Positions 31,773 to 43,999 are shown, counted from the stretch's first letter. The stretch is 58,142 nucleotides of DNA from Actinomycetota bacterium (GCA_016185305.1 JACPNV010000016.1:1-58142); one strand, 5' to 3'. Notes: generated from the letters alone by a model not told the origin. Numbers and translations are program-made.

Positions 31773-34001
31773 TCAGAGGCGGGCGAAGACGTCGGCGGCG
31801 GGTGCGGGCCGCGCCAGCAGATAGCCCTGGACGCGGCGGCAGCCGAGGCGGCGGAGCTCGTCGAGTTGCTGCTGGGTCTCGACGCCCTCGGCCGTCACGC
31901 CGATGCGCAGCGCCTTGGCCAGCGACACGATCGCCGCGACGATCGCGGTGTCGTCGGGGTCTCGCCCGAGGCCGTCGACGAAGGAGCGATCGATCTTCAG
32001 CACGGTCACCGGGAACTGCTTCAAGTAGGAGAGCGACGAGTAGCCCGTGCCGAAGTCGTCCACCGCCAACTGCACGCCGAGACCGCGCAACGAGCGCAAC
32101 ACGTCGAGGGACACCTCGGGATCGGCCATCAGCGTCGTTTCGGTGATCTCCAAGCACAGCGACGCTGGATCGATCCCGGTCTCGTCGATGACCTCCACGA
32201 CGAGCGGCACCAGGTCGGGCTGGGTGAGCTGCCGCGCCGACAGGTTCACGCGCATCGTGATCGACAAGCCGGGCCGAGCGGCGCACCAACGCCCGAGCTG
32301 CTGGCACGCTTCGCGCAGCACGAACGGGCCGATGTCGAGGATCGCCGCGGTCTCCTCGGCGACCCCGATGAACTCAGACGCCGTCCGCAGGCCGTTGTCA
32401 GGGTGCTGCCACCGCACCAGCGCCTCGGCGGCGACGACCGAGCCGGTCTCGATGTCGATCTCGGGCTGGTAGTGAACGGTGAGCTCGCCGTTGCCCAGTG
32501 CCCGGCGCAGATCGTTCTCGTCCTTCAGCCGGCGGTTCACCCGATCGCGCAGGTCGTCGTCGAACACCTCGATGCGGTTGCGGCCCCGCTCCTTGGCGGC
32601 ATACATCGCTGCGTCCGCCTGCCGGAGCAGCTCCTCGGCGTCGTGTTGGCCACCAGTCGTGTACGCGACGCCGACCGACGCGGTGACGTACACCTCGTGC
32701 TGGCCCACGCGGAACGGATCTTCGAGAACTTCGAGCTTGTGGCGGGCGATGGTGAGGGCGGCCTCCAGATCGACCCGATCCGCCAGCACCACGAGCTCGT
32801 CGCCGCCGAGCCGGGCGATCACATGGTCGGGATCGAGCGAGCTCGCCAGCCGCTCGGCGACCGCGGCCAGCAGCTCGTCGCCCGCCGTGTGCCCGAGCGA
32901 ATCGTTCACCACCTTGAACCGGTCGAGATCGAGCAGCAAAGCGGCGAGCCCACCCTCGCGCCGAGCTTCGAGGTGCTCGAGCGACGACGCCAGCTCGTCG
33001 CGGAAGAACCAGCGATTCCCGAGTCCGGTGAGCGAGTCGAACCTCGCCTGGTACGCGAGGCGCTGCTCGGCGGCCTGCCGAGCGAAGGCCTGGGCCAAGA
33101 TGCCCGCCGCGGTCCGCAAGGTCGACACGTGCTTGGCCTCGAAGATCCGCGTCTCGCGGAAGCCGTCGAGCGCGAGGAACCCGACATAGCGCCCTCGTTC
33201 CATCATCGGAACCGCCAGCACCGAGACGACGCCGCGCCGCCGCCAGAAGCCGCGCTCGGCGGACCACTCGTCGGGCAACTCGTCGACGGAAGGAACGTTG
33301 ACCTCGTGCAGGCCGACCAACTGGTCGAGGAACGGCCCACCGCCCATCGGCAGGATCGGAGAGCTCCCGAGCGTCGACTCGATGTCGGGGGCGGTCCACT
33401 CATGGGTCTTCGTCTGGCCGCCGCCGTCGTCCAGCACGCGCCAGACCGACACCCGATCCACGCCGTCCATCGACCCCATCTCGGCGAGGGCGCGCTGCAC
33501 GCCGTCGTCGAAGCGGTCCATCGAGAGGCCGAGGAACGACCGGGCCAACCGCGTGAGCCGGTCTTCGTTCACCAACCGCTGCCGCAACTCCGACTCGACC
33601 TCGAACCGCTCGGTCAGCGGGCGCAGCGTGAGCACGATCGAGCCCAGCGGCCTGACCGGCGCCCCCGTGAGCACCTCGAGAGAGACGGTGACCCAGCGAC
33701 CCGACACATGGCGGACTCTCGTGTCTGGTCCACGAGTCGCGCCCTGGCGCCCTTGCCACCGTGCGATGCGCGCCAGCGCGTCGTCGACATCGTCGGGGTG
33801 GATGTAGTCGAGCACGGGCGTGCCGACGACGTGCTCGGGGTCGATGCCGATCAACTCGCGCACCGACGGCGACGCAAAGGTGACGAGCCCGGCCTCGTCG
33901 AACGCGACCAGTGTCTCGTCGACGAACGTGAAGAGGGTCGTGAGCTCTTCGGGCGTGAAGCGGAATCGCTCCACCGGGCTGGCATCGGACAACTTCGGCA
34001 T
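31773..34001 (-). CDS. PAS-GAF-GGDEF-EAL cyclic-di-GMP protein
   Basis: A 742-residue soluble signalling protein: PAS (about 15-130), GAF (150-320), GGDEF (330-490), EAL (500-742). The EAL part has all catalytic signatures (EALVRW, CLEITET, DDFGTGYSS, KIDRSFVDG, AEGVET), so phosphodiesterase activity is expected. The cyclase signature is RLGGDEL, not GGDEF, and the RxxD inhibitory site is missing, so cyclase activity is doubtful. GGGGGGA upstream supports the ATG at 34001. It lies 137 bases downstream of a similar gene. Confidence 0.92.
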   Translation of the reverse strand: MPKLSDASPVERFRFTPEELTTLFTFVDETLVAFDEAGLVTFASPSVRELIGIDPEHVVGTPVLDYIHPDDVDDALARIARWQGRQGATRGPDTRVRHVSGRWVTVSLEVLTGAPVRPLGSIVLTLRPLTERFEVESELRQRLVNEDRLTRLARSFLGLSMDRFDDGVQRALAEMGSMDGVDRVSVWRVLDDGGGQTKTHEWTAPDIESTLGSSPILPMGGGPFLDQLVGLHEVNVPSVDELPDEWSAERGFWRRRGVVSVLAVPMMERGRYVGFLALDGFRETRIFEAKHVSTLRTAAGILAQAFARQAAEQRLAYQARFDSLTGLGNRWFFRDELASSLEHLEARREGGLAALLLDLDRFKVVNDSLGHTAGDELLAAVAERLASSLDPDHVIARLGGDELVVLADRVDLEAALTIARHKLEVLEDPFRVGQHEVYVTASVGVAYTTGGQHDAEELLRQADAAMYAAKERGRNRIEVFDDDLRDRVNRRLKDENDLRRALGNGELTVHYQPEIDIETGSVVAAEALVRWQHPDNGLRTASEFIGVAEETAAILDIGPFVLREACQQLGRWCAARPGLSITMRVNLSARQLTQPDLVPLVVEVIDETGIDPASLCLEITETTLMADPEVSLDVLRSLRGLGVQLAVDDFGTGYSSLSYLKQFPVTVLKIDRSFVDGLGRDPDDTAIVAAIVSLAKALRIGVTAEGVETQQQLDELRRLGCRRVQGYLLARPAPAADVFARL

Positions 34002-34138
34002 CGTTCCCCCCGTCCCCGCATCGCCGCTTCCCTCCGCTGCGATGCGATCCCCCGCACCCGCGTAGCCACCGTACTGTGCGGGGCCTCGGACACAACCCCG
34101 AGCCACCATCAAGCGGCTGCGCCCACGACCGGGCGATC

Positions 34139-36847
34139 TCAGGACGTGGGGCCGGGGGACGACGCCAGCAGTGCCATGGCCGACGCGACCGCGCCCCAGA
34201 ACGATTCGGGCGGGCACGCCCTCGAGAAGTAATAGCCCTGCGCCCCTTCCGCACCGAGCCAGCGCAGCTCGTCGGCCTGGCGCTGGGTCTCGACCCCTTC
34301 GGCCACGATCCGCAGGCCGAGGGCCCGGCCCAACGAGATGATCGCGGTCACGATGGCGGTGTCTTCGGGGTCGTCGCCCACCCCGTCCACGAACGACCGA
34401 TCGATCTTGAGCACGTCGACCGGGAACCGCTTCAGGTACGCGAGGGATGAGTAGCCCGTACCGAAGTCGTCGATCGCCAGTGACACGCCGAGGGCGCGCA
34501 AGGCGGTGAGCACGCGCAGGGCGTCTTCGGGGTCGTCCATGAGAGCGGTCTCGGTGATCTCGAGGCAGAGCGAGTCGGCCTCGAGCCCACCGTGATCGAG
34601 CGCGTCGACGACGATCTGCACGATGTCGGGCTGCGCGATCTGGCGGGCCGAGAGGTTCACGCGCATGAGCAGCGGGCGGGTTGGATGCTCGCGGTGCCAC
34701 TCGCCGGCTTGCTCGCATGCCGTCGCCAGCACCCAGGAACCGACTTCGAGGATGAGCCCGGTCTCTTCGGCCAGGCCGATGAACGCGCCCGCCTCGAGGA
34801 ACCCTTGGGTCGGATGGTTCCAGCGGGCCAGTGCCTCGCAGCCCGTGACCTGACCGGTCGTGAGGTCGATCTCGGGCTGGTAGTGGACGGCGAGATCGCC
34901 GGCATCGAGCGACCGCCGCAACGCGTTCTCGAGCTGGAGTCGTTCGGTGGCGCGCTCGCGCAAGCCTTCGTCGAAGATCTCGTAGCGATCGCGGCCGCGC
35001 GCCTTGGCGAGGTACATGGCGGAATCGGCGTCGCGCAGCAACCCGTCGGCGTTCACGTGATCGTCGGACGCGACCGCGATGCCGATGCTCGCCGTCGTGA
35101 ACACCTCGTTGCCGTCGATCATCACCGGCTCGCGCAACGCCTGCTGCACCTCTTCCGCCTTCACGATCGGGGCCGACGAGATGTCGACGTGTTCGAGCAG
35201 AAGCACGAACTCATCGCCGCCCAACCGGGCCACCGTGTCACCCTCCCGTGCCAGCTTCTGCAACCGCGCGCCGACCTCTTCGAGAAGTTGGTCGCCGGCC
35301 GTGTGACCCATCGAGTCGTTCACGAGCTTGAACCGATCGAGGTCGAGGAACAGCACGCTGATCGAGTCGCCGTGCCGGCGCCCCCGGGCGAGCGCGTTCT
35401 CGAGGTGATCGCGGAGGAGCGCTCGGTTCGCGAGGCCGGTGAGCGGATCGTGCAGCGCTTGGTGGACGAGCTCGGCTTCGCTGCGCTTGAGGGCGGTGAT
35501 GTCGGTGTTGACGACGAGCACATGCTCGACGGAGCCGTCGTCTCCGTATTCCGCGACGGCGCGCGACTGGAACCAGTAGGTCTCCTCGCCGAACGGAACC
35601 TCCCACTCGCTGTCGTAGCGCACGCCCGTCTCGAACACGGTCTTCAAGGCCGCCATCCACCGATCGCCCTCGCCCGGCGCGGCGAACACGTCGGCGCGCT
35701 GGCCGACGATCTCGCTCGCCGGGAAGCCCGCCATCTGCTCGAAGGCGGGGCTCATGTAGACCATCCGCATGTCGCGATCGAAGCGGGTGACGACCGCGGG
35801 AGAGTTCTCGACGAGCGTGCGGTAGCGCTCTTCGCTCGCGCGCACCTCTGCTTCTTTGTGGTAACGCTCGGTGATGTCTTCGACATGGGTCACCGCGTAC
35901 CGCAAGGTGCCGTCAGGATTGCGCACCGCCGCGCTGTGGACCCGGGCCCACATGACCGTTCCGCCGGGGAGGGGGTAGCGGCACTCGACCGTCGTGACAT
36001 CCTGCTCGCCGTCGATCATCCGTTGCGCGTTCTGCGCCACGGTCTCACGATCGGACTCGTGGACGACGTCGATGGCCGACAGGGCGAGCAGCTCGCCTTC
36101 GGTGCGCCCGATCAGCTCGCAGTAGGTGCTGTTGACCTGGGCGTGCCGCCCGTCGGGGAGGTGCAGGGCCATGCCCAGCGGCGCATGGCTGAAGGCAAGC
36201 CCGAACCGCTGCTCGGCGTCGCTGCGCGCCAGAGCCTGGGAGATGATGCTGGCGAGCGACGTGAGGACTGACACGTGATCGTCAGACCACATTCGCTCCT
36301 GGATCACCGAATCGATGCCGAGGAACCCGACCAGGTGCAGTTCGTCGGCAACCGGGACGACGAGGGTGGACCGCGCGCCAGCCGGTTCGAGCACGCGGCG
36401 CTCGCGCCCGAGCTCCGAGTGGTCGTCGACGTCGAGCAGGAAGATCGGCTCGAGACCGCGGAGGTTGCCGAGCCAGACCGGCAGGTCGTCCTGCGCCACG
36501 CTTCCGGCCTCTCGCGCCGACGATGGCACCTCCGGGGCGACCCAGAGCCCCCGCAGGTCAGTGGCCCGGCGCTCGTCGTCCAGCAGGTAGAGGAACACCC
36601 GGTCCGCGTGGGCGAACGTACCCACCTCGGTGAGCGCTTCGTCGATGCAGTCGTCGAGCTGGTGCGCGGGCCGGTGGATGAACCCCGCCGCGATCCGCAC
36701 CATGAGGTCTTCGACCGCGAGGCGGTGCCGCAACGCGTTGAGGCGCCCTCGCCCCGCGGGCGGGAGGGCCGGCAGATCCACCGAGTCGTCCAATCGACCC
36801 GGTGGCTGCGCCCCCGGCGCGCGACCTTCGACCGCGCCGCCCATCAT
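34139..36847 (-). CDS. GAF-PAS-PAS-GGDEF-EAL cyclic-di-GMP protein
   Basis: A protein of about 902 residues: GAF (45-210), two PAS (215-335 and 345-460), GGDEF (470-630) and EAL (640-890). The cyclase motif RLGGDEF is intact and is preceded by an RxxD inhibitory site (REGD), so diguanylate cyclase activity with feedback control is likely. EAL signatures (CEALARW, EITETAL, DDFGTGYSS, KIDRSFVDG, AEGVET) are also complete. The start is uncertain: two ATGs at 36847/36844, or an ATG at 36979 with a poorly conserved, basic 44-residue leader. With the downstream gene it forms a tandem of related proteins that probably arose by duplication. Confidence 0.9.
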   Translation of the reverse strand: MMGGAVEGRAPGAQPPGRLDDSVDLPALPPAGRGRLNALRHRLAVEDLMVRIAAGFIHRPAHQLDDCIDEALTEVGTFAHADRVFLYLLDDERRATDLRGLWVAPEVPSSAREAGSVAQDDLPVWLGNLRGLEPIFLLDVDDHSELGRERRVLEPAGARSTLVVPVADELHLVGFLGIDSVIQERMWSDDHVSVLTSLASIISQALARSDAEQRFGLAFSHAPLGMALHLPDGRHAQVNSTYCELIGRTEGELLALSAIDVVHESDRETVAQNAQRMIDGEQDVTTVECRYPLPGGTVMWARVHSAAVRNPDGTLRYAVTHVEDITERYHKEAEVRASEERYRTLVENSPAVVTRFDRDMRMVYMSPAFEQMAGFPASEIVGQRADVFAAPGEGDRWMAALKTVFETGVRYDSEWEVPFGEETYWFQSRAVAEYGDDGSVEHVLVVNTDITALKRSEAELVHQALHDPLTGLANRALLRDHLENALARGRRHGDSISVLFLDLDRFKLVNDSMGHTAGDQLLEEVGARLQKLAREGDTVARLGGDEFVLLLEHVDISSAPIVKAEEVQQALREPVMIDGNEVFTTASIGIAVASDDHVNADGLLRDADSAMYLAKARGRDRYEIFDEGLRERATERLQLENALRRSLDAGDLAVHYQPEIDLTTGQVTGCEALARWNHPTQGFLEAGAFIGLAEETGLILEVGSWVLATACEQAGEWHREHPTRPLLMRVNLSARQIAQPDIVQIVVDALDHGGLEADSLCLEITETALMDDPEDALRVLTALRALGVSLAIDDFGTGYSSLAYLKRFPVDVLKIDRSFVDGVGDDPEDTAIVTAIISLGRALGLRIVAEGVETQRQADELRWLGAEGAQGYYFSRACPPESFWGAVASAMALLASSPGPTS

Positions 36848-37018
36848 GTACCTGGGGTGACCGGAGGTCGGCGTCCCGCCGCCTCCTCCGTGGTCGTGTC
36901 GGCCACGTCGTGCTCCCCTGCTGGATTCCGTCAAGAGCGTAGTCAAGCCCTTGCTTCTTCGGCCCACGGACCCCATCACGACGCGGTCCGGGTCCCTGCC
37001 CCACTAGCTTTCCCGGGC

Positions 37019-39268
37019 ATGCACGGGGAGGCGCGCGCGCTCGACCGAGGTTGGCGGGCGGCCGTCGCCGACGAGGCGTTGCGCCGTGACTACCCCGCGC
37101 CGGAGTTCGATGACGGTGACTGGCAGGCGATCACCGTGCCCGCGCATTGGCGCTCGCACGACGCCTTCGCCGATTCCGACGGGCCGCTCTTGTATCGGTC
37201 ATCCTTCGAGACCGGCGGCGGGAACGCCGCCGGAACAGGCTCGCCGTCGCGGCGGAGCTGGCTGGTCGTGGACGGCGCCATGTACACGAGCGACGTCTGG
37301 CTCGACGGCGCCTACCTCGGCGACACCGAGGGCTACTTCTTCCCGCACACGTTCGAGATCACCGAGCAGCTCCGAGAGCGACCCGATCACGTGCTCGCGA
37401 TGGAGATCGCCTGCCCACCGCCCGGCGACCTCGCGCACAAGCGCAACCTGACCGGTGTGTTCCAGCACTGGGACCTGATCGACCTGTCATGGAACCCCGG
37501 TGGCCTGTGGTGCCCGCCCCGCATCGAGCACAGCGGCCCGGTCCGCATCAGACACTTCCGGGTGGTCTGCCGGCAAGCCGACGAGTCGTCGGCGACGATC
37601 TTCCTGCGCGCCGTTCTCGACGCGGCCGAGCCATGTGCGGTCACCTTCGACACCTGGCTCGATCGCCCCGACGGTGAGCCCGCCGTGGTCCACCGAGATG
37701 AGCAGCCGCTCGCTGCCGGCGAGAACCGCGTCGAGTGGACGATCACCGAACCCAACCCGCTGCTCTGGTGGCCGTGGTCGCTGGGCGAGCAACCGCTGTA
37801 CGACCTCACGTGCGAGGTCCGGCTCGATGACGGCCTGGTGAGCGACTCCCGCCGGCGGCGGCTCGGGCTGCGCTCGATCAGCGCGCACAACTTCGTGTTC
37901 ACGATCAACGGCGAGCGCCTGTTCCTGAAAGGCGCCAACCACGGGCCGACTCGGGCGGCCCTCGCCGAGACGCCGGCAGACGAGGTCCGCCGCGACGTGA
38001 CGCTGGCGAAAGAGGCGGGGCTCGACTTCCTGCGGGTGCACGCCCACGTTGCTCGGCCCGAGCTGTACGACGCGGCCGACGAGCAGGGGCTGCTGCTGTG
38101 GCAAGACCTCCCGCTGCAATGGGGCTACGCGCGGTCGGTGCGCCGGGAGGCCCGCCGGCAGGCTCGCGAGGCTGCCGACCTCCTCGCCCACCATCCGAGC
38201 ATCTTCGTCTGGTGCGGTCACAACGAACCGCTGGCGGTCGCGGTCACGCCCGCGGCGATCGACGACCCCGGCGCGCGCTGGGAGCTGGCCCGCAAGGCCG
38301 CCACGCTGATGATGCTGCCGACGTGGAACAAGACGGTGCTCGACCGGTCCATCAAGCGCGTGCTCGAGAAGTGCGACGGGTCGAGGCCGGTGATCGCGCA
38401 CTCAGGCGTGCTCCCCCATCCCCCCCAACTCGAAGGCACCGACACCCACACCTACTTCGGCTGGTACCACGGCCAGTTCCGCCAGTTCCCCCGATTCCTC
38501 GGAGCATGGCCGCGGGTCGCTCGGTTCGTGAGCGAGTTCGGCGCGCAGGCCGTCCCGAGGCACGCGCCCTGGTTGCAGCCGGAACGATGGCCTGACCTCG
38601 ACTGGCACGCCGCCCACGAGCGCCACGCGCTGCAGAAGGTGTTCTTCGATCAGCACGTGCCGCCCGCTGGCTACGAGACGTTCGGGGCGTGGGTCGATGC
38701 CACCCAGCGCTACCAGGCCGATCTCCTGAAGTGCCACATCGAGTCGCTGCGCCGCATCGCGTACCGACCGTGCGGGGGCTTCGCGCTGTTCTGCCTGGCC
38801 GACTGCACGCCCGCGGTGACCTGGTCGGTGCTCGACATCGACCGCGAACCCAAGCTCGCGTACGACGCGGTCCGAGCCGCGTGCGCGCCGGTCATCGTGG
38901 TGGCCGACTGGCTGCCCGAGACGATGGCACCGGGCGAGGAAGCCGCTGTCGACCTTCACGTGGTCAACGCCACTCGCATCGATCTGCGAGACATGGTGGC
39001 CAAAGCCCATCTGTCTTGGAGAGAGACAGGAGAGACCGCCCGCACCGACGCTGCGCCCCATGCCCCCCCGCCCCGCCGCGGTGAGCACCACTGGCGCTTC
39101 GCCGGCGACGCGCCGACCGACAGCGTCGTCCGGGTCGGCACCATCGGTTTCGTCACGCCGGACCATCCTGCCGAGATCGTGCTCGACCTCGAGCTCAGCG
39201 GCGCCGGCCCCGCCGACGCCCAGCCCTGCACCAACCGCTACACGTCCCAGGTCGCCGCACGAGCGTGA
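37019..39268 (+). CDS. Glycoside hydrolase family 2 (beta-mannosidase-like)
   Basis: A 749-residue enzyme. The N-terminal sugar-binding domain includes WLVVDGAMYTSDVWLDGAYL; the immunoglobulin-like and TIM-barrel parts follow (FLKGANHGPTRAALA, FLRVHAHVARPELYDAADE). Catalytic glutamates are Glu403 in WCGHNEP and Glu506 in FVSEFGAQ. No signal peptide is seen, so it is cytoplasmic. The ATG at 37019 is closest to the first conserved Trp. It resembles beta-mannosidase and mannosylglycoprotein endo-beta-mannosidase more than beta-galactosidase, but this is from motif memory only. Confidence 0.88.
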   Translation: MHGEARALDRGWRAAVADEALRRDYPAPEFDDGDWQAITVPAHWRSHDAFADSDGPLLYRSSFETGGGNAAGTGSPSRRSWLVVDGAMYTSDVWLDGAYLGDTEGYFFPHTFEITEQLRERPDHVLAMEIACPPPGDLAHKRNLTGVFQHWDLIDLSWNPGGLWCPPRIEHSGPVRIRHFRVVCRQADESSATIFLRAVLDAAEPCAVTFDTWLDRPDGEPAVVHRDEQPLAAGENRVEWTITEPNPLLWWPWSLGEQPLYDLTCEVRLDDGLVSDSRRRRLGLRSISAHNFVFTINGERLFLKGANHGPTRAALAETPADEVRRDVTLAKEAGLDFLRVHAHVARPELYDAADEQGLLLWQDLPLQWGYARSVRREARRQAREAADLLAHHPSIFVWCGHNEPLAVAVTPAAIDDPGARWELARKAATLMMLPTWNKTVLDRSIKRVLEKCDGSRPVIAHSGVLPHPPQLEGTDTHTYFGWYHGQFRQFPRFLGAWPRVARFVSEFGAQAVPRHAPWLQPERWPDLDWHAAHERHALQKVFFDQHVPPAGYETFGAWVDATQRYQADLLKCHIESLRRIAYRPCGGFALFCLADCTPAVTWSVLDIDREPKLAYDAVRAACAPVIVVADWLPETMAPGEEAAVDLHVVNATRIDLRDMVAKAHLSWRETGETARTDAAPHAPPPRRGEHHWRFAGDAPTDSVVRVGTIGFVTPDHPAEIVLDLELSGAGPADAQPCTNRYTSQVAARA

Positions 39269-39348
39269 GCCTGATGAGCCCTGCCCCGGTTCGCCTCTGA
39301 CGGGGCGTCATGGGTAGGTTCGTCGCATGGGACCCGTGGAGGATGCTC

Positions 39349-40158
39349 GTGACCGCGACACAACAAGCCCCTGACCAGCCGATCAGGTCACTCCCGGCCG
39401 CGGGGCCGGCGGTGAAGGGCCTGACCCCGAACATCGACGTGCCGGCGGTGCAGAAGCGCCCCCGGCGGCCCGCACCGTGGCCGCTCGATCTCTACCAGAC
39501 CGCCGTCGGCAAGAAGTGGGTCATGGCGGTCAGCGGCGCCGGCCTCATGCTCTTCCTGTTCGCCCACATGATCGGCAACCTCAAGCTGTTCCTCAGCGCC
39601 GCCGAGCTCGACGAGTACAGCGCTGCGCTGCGCGAGCTGCTCTACCCGATCCTCCCGAACACCGTGTTCTTGTGGATCATGCGTGCCGGGTTGATCGCGT
39701 TCTTCGCCATCCACATGCACGCGGCGTACAGCCTGACGGTGATGAACCACCGAGCCCGACCCACGAAGTACTCCAAGCGCGACTACATCGCCGCGAACTG
39801 GGCGAACCGGACGATGCGCTACAGCGGCGTGATCATCTTCGCCTTCCTGCTCATCCACCTCGCCAACCTCACGTGGGGCTGGCAGTTCCTCGACAACGAC
39901 CAGTGGGTCTTCGGCCAGGTCTACAACAACGTGACGACCAGCCTCAGCCAATGGTGGCTGGCAGGCATCTACATCATCGGACAGCTCGCCCTCGCACCCC
40001 ACCTGTTCCACGGCTCCTGGTCGCTGTTCCAGAGCCTCGGCATCAACAGCCCGCGGCTCAACCCGCTGCGCAAGGGGTTCGCGTACGCGTTCACCGCGAT
40101 CATCGTCATCCCGAACCTGTCCTTCCCGATCGCGGTGGTGACCGGGGCGGTGCGCTGA
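39349..40158 (+). CDS. sdhC: Succinate dehydrogenase cytochrome b subunit
   Basis: A 269-residue, five-helix membrane anchor for succinate dehydrogenase, of the fused single-anchor type. Conserved features are KKWVMAVSGAGLMLFLFAHM, with a haem-ligand histidine, IHMHAAYSLTVMNHRARP, and LLIHLANLTWGW. The GTG at 39349 is preferred because GGAGG lies exactly six bases ahead; an ATG at 39343 is too close to that site, and an ATG at 39310 would add thirteen residues. It is followed without a gap by sdhA. The complex feeds electrons from succinate into menaquinone. Confidence 0.93.
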   Translation: MTATQQAPDQPIRSLPAAGPAVKGLTPNIDVPAVQKRPRRPAPWPLDLYQTAVGKKWVMAVSGAGLMLFLFAHMIGNLKLFLSAAELDEYSAALRELLYPILPNTVFLWIMRAGLIAFFAIHMHAAYSLTVMNHRARPTKYSKRDYIAANWANRTMRYSGVIIFAFLLIHLANLTWGWQFLDNDQWVFGQVYNNVTTSLSQWWLAGIYIIGQLALAPHLFHGSWSLFQSLGINSPRLNPLRKGFAYAFTAIIVIPNLSFPIAVVTGAVR

Positions 40159-42077
<1,919 letters not shown>

Positions 42078-42081
<4 letters not shown>

Positions 42082-42845
42082 GGGTCACGCTCAAGGTCTG
42101 GCGCCAGGAAGGGCCGACCACGGCCGGCCGCTTCGACACCCACCAGCTCGACGACATCTCGGCGGAGATGTCGTTCCTCGAGATGCTCGATGTCCTCAAC
42201 GAGCGGCTCATCACCGCCGGCGAAGAGCCGGTCGCCTTCGACAGCGACTGCCGCGAAGGGATCTGCGGCACGTGCGGTCTGATGATCAACGGGCGGGCCC
42301 ACGGCCCGGCGAAGGCGACGGCCACGTGCCAGCTCCACATGCGCAAGTTCCGCGACGGCGACGAGATCGTCATCGAGCCCTGGCGGGCCGCCGCGTTCCC
42401 GGTCGTCCGCGACCTCGTCGTCGATCGGGCGCCGCTCGACGCGGTGATCGAGGCGGGCGGGTACATCTCCGCCGACACCGGTGGCGCCCCCGACGGCAAC
42501 CTCATCCCGGTACCCAAGGCCGTCGCCGACGCGGCGATGGACGCGGCCGCGTGCATCGGCTGCGGCGCGTGCGTGGCCGCGTGTCCCAACGGCGCCGGCC
42601 AGCTGTTCACGTCGGCCAAGTTGCAGCACCTCAACCTGCTGCCGCAGGGTCAGGCGCAACGGCTCGACCGCACGGTCGACATGGTCGAGACGATGGAAGC
42701 GTTCTTCGGCTCGTGCACGAACTACGGCGAGTGCCAGGAGGCGTGCCCGAAGGAGATCTCCATCGACTTCATCGCCTACATGAACCGCGACTACGTGAAG
42801 GCCAAGATGAGGAACCGCAAGCTCGTCGGCCAGCGCTTCCCGTAG
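42078..42845 (+). CDS. sdhB: Succinate dehydrogenase iron-sulfur subunit
   Basis: A 255-residue subunit carrying three clusters: a [2Fe-2S] site in [11 protein letters not shown] with a later Cys, a [4Fe-4S] site in [11 protein letters not shown], and a [3Fe-4S]-type site in [10 protein letters not shown]. The GTG at 42078 overlaps the sdhA stop (GTGA) and is preceded by GAGGAG. It passes electrons from the flavin to the quinone site in SdhC. Confidence 0.96.
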
Positions 42846-42900
42846 ACACGCCCCCCAGCCAACCGGGCCAGCAGCCGCGCCGCAAACGACGCGCACCACG

Positions 42901-42930
42901 GCCCAGTTCGGAGGGGCCGCCCAGTTCGGA
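42901..42930 (+). repeat. Two direct copies of GCCCAGTTCGG
   Basis: GCCCAGTTCGGA at 42901-42912 and 42919-42930, 18 bases apart, lies between sdhB and the secreted hydrolase. The same 12-mer forms one arm of the stem at 13563-13616. An 18-base period places both copies on nearly the same face of the helix. Confidence 0.6.
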
Positions 42931-42952
42931 CGGTCCGCGCCATACTCGCCCG

Positions 42953-43999
42953 ATGAGGGTTCGAGGACCCGTCGTCGTGAGCTGCGTGGTCGCCATGGCC
43001 CTGACCCTGGCTGGTTGCGGGGGCGCCCCCTCGACCCCGCCGCCGACTCGTCCACCGGGCGACACGTCGGCGGCCCCGTCCGCCGCCTCACAAGCAACGA
43101 CCACCCCGCCTTCGACGACGACCACGACGACGACGACGACGACCACCACCACCGCGACGCCAGCCACGACCGTTGCCGCCGGCGACCCGCGCTACGCGGT
43201 CGCCAGCTTCTGGCAGGACTACACCGACACGAAGCGCAACCGGACGATGAAGACGCGCGTGTACTACCCCGCGAGCGGCACGCCCGGCACCGCCGGTACG
43301 ACCAGGGCCGCGGGTGCGTTCCCCCTCGTCCTCATGGCGCACGGCTACCAGCTCCCGGCCGGCGGCTACGAGAAGATCCTCATGCAGGTCGCCGCGGCCG
43401 GCTACGTCGTGGCATCGCCCGCCTTCCCGCACACGAGCCAGGAGACCGGCGACGGCGACCGGTCCGACACCGTCAACGAACCGGCCGACCTGTCGTTCGT
43501 CGCCGACACGATCATCGAGCAGGCCGACGCACCCGGCGGCCGCCTTCCGCCGATCGCTGACCCGGCGCGCATCGCCGTGCTCGGCCACTCCGACGGCGGG
43601 CTGGTCGCCACCGCCACGGCGTACAACGCGCAGTACCGGGACCCGAGGGTGGCGGCGGTCGTCGTCATGACCGGCGGCATCGCCCTGTTCCCCGGCGCCT
43701 ACTTCACGGCTCCCCCATTCGCACCGATGCTGGCGATCCACGCGACCGGCGACCAGACCAACAGCTACAGCGCGAGCGTCAGCCTCTTCAGCCGCGTGCC
43801 GAGCGGTACACCGCGCTACCTCGTGACGGTCGAGGGGGGCTCGCACCTCGGCCCGTTCATGTTCGACACCGCCATGCCCGAAGTCGGGCAGGTGATCATC
43901 GACTTCCTCGACGCCTACCTCGCCGGCACGAACGGCGCCGCCGAGCGCCTGCAGCGCGACGGCAACATCCCGAACACACTTCGCCTCCAGTCCGGCTGA
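42953..43999 (+). CDS. Secreted lipoprotein alpha/beta hydrolase
   Basis: A 348-residue protein. The signal peptide ends in a lipobox LTLAGC, so it is lipid-anchored outside the membrane. A threonine-rich linker (about 13 Thr in a row) separates it from an alpha/beta-hydrolase domain related to dienelactone hydrolases and PET-hydrolase-like esterases: PLVLMAHGYQLP for the oxyanion region, the nucleophile Ser in VLGHSDGGLV, a probable Asp in HATGDQTNS and His in EGGSHLGPF. Substrate unknown. Start ATG at 42953. Confidence 0.85.
   Translation: MRVRGPVVVSCVVAMALTLAGCGGAPSTPPPTRPPGDTSAAPSAASQATTTPPSTTTTTTTTTTTTTATPATTVAAGDPRYAVASFWQDYTDTKRNRTMKTRVYYPASGTPGTAGTTRAAGAFPLVLMAHGYQLPAGGYEKILMQVAAAGYVVASPAFPHTSQETGDGDRSDTVNEPADLSFVADTIIEQADAPGGRLPPIADPARIAVLGHSDGGLVATATAYNAQYRDPRVAAVVVMTGGIALFPGAYFTAPPFAPMLAIHATGDQTNSYSASVSLFSRVPSGTPRYLVTVEGGSHLGPFMFDTAMPEVGQVIIDFLDAYLAGTNGAAERLQRDGNIPNTLRLQSG

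Noticed and set aside
31635-36271. Two long plus-strand frames opposite the c-di-GMP genes
   Set aside because: Both mirror the GGDEF/EAL genes, whose catalytic motifs are complete on the minus strand; the mirrored proteins show no domain.
42272-42845. Shadow frame joined to the secreted hydrolase in front of 42953
   Set aside because: It overlaps sdhB, whose iron-sulfur motifs are complete, and the hydrolase has its own ATG followed by a lipoprotein signal peptide.
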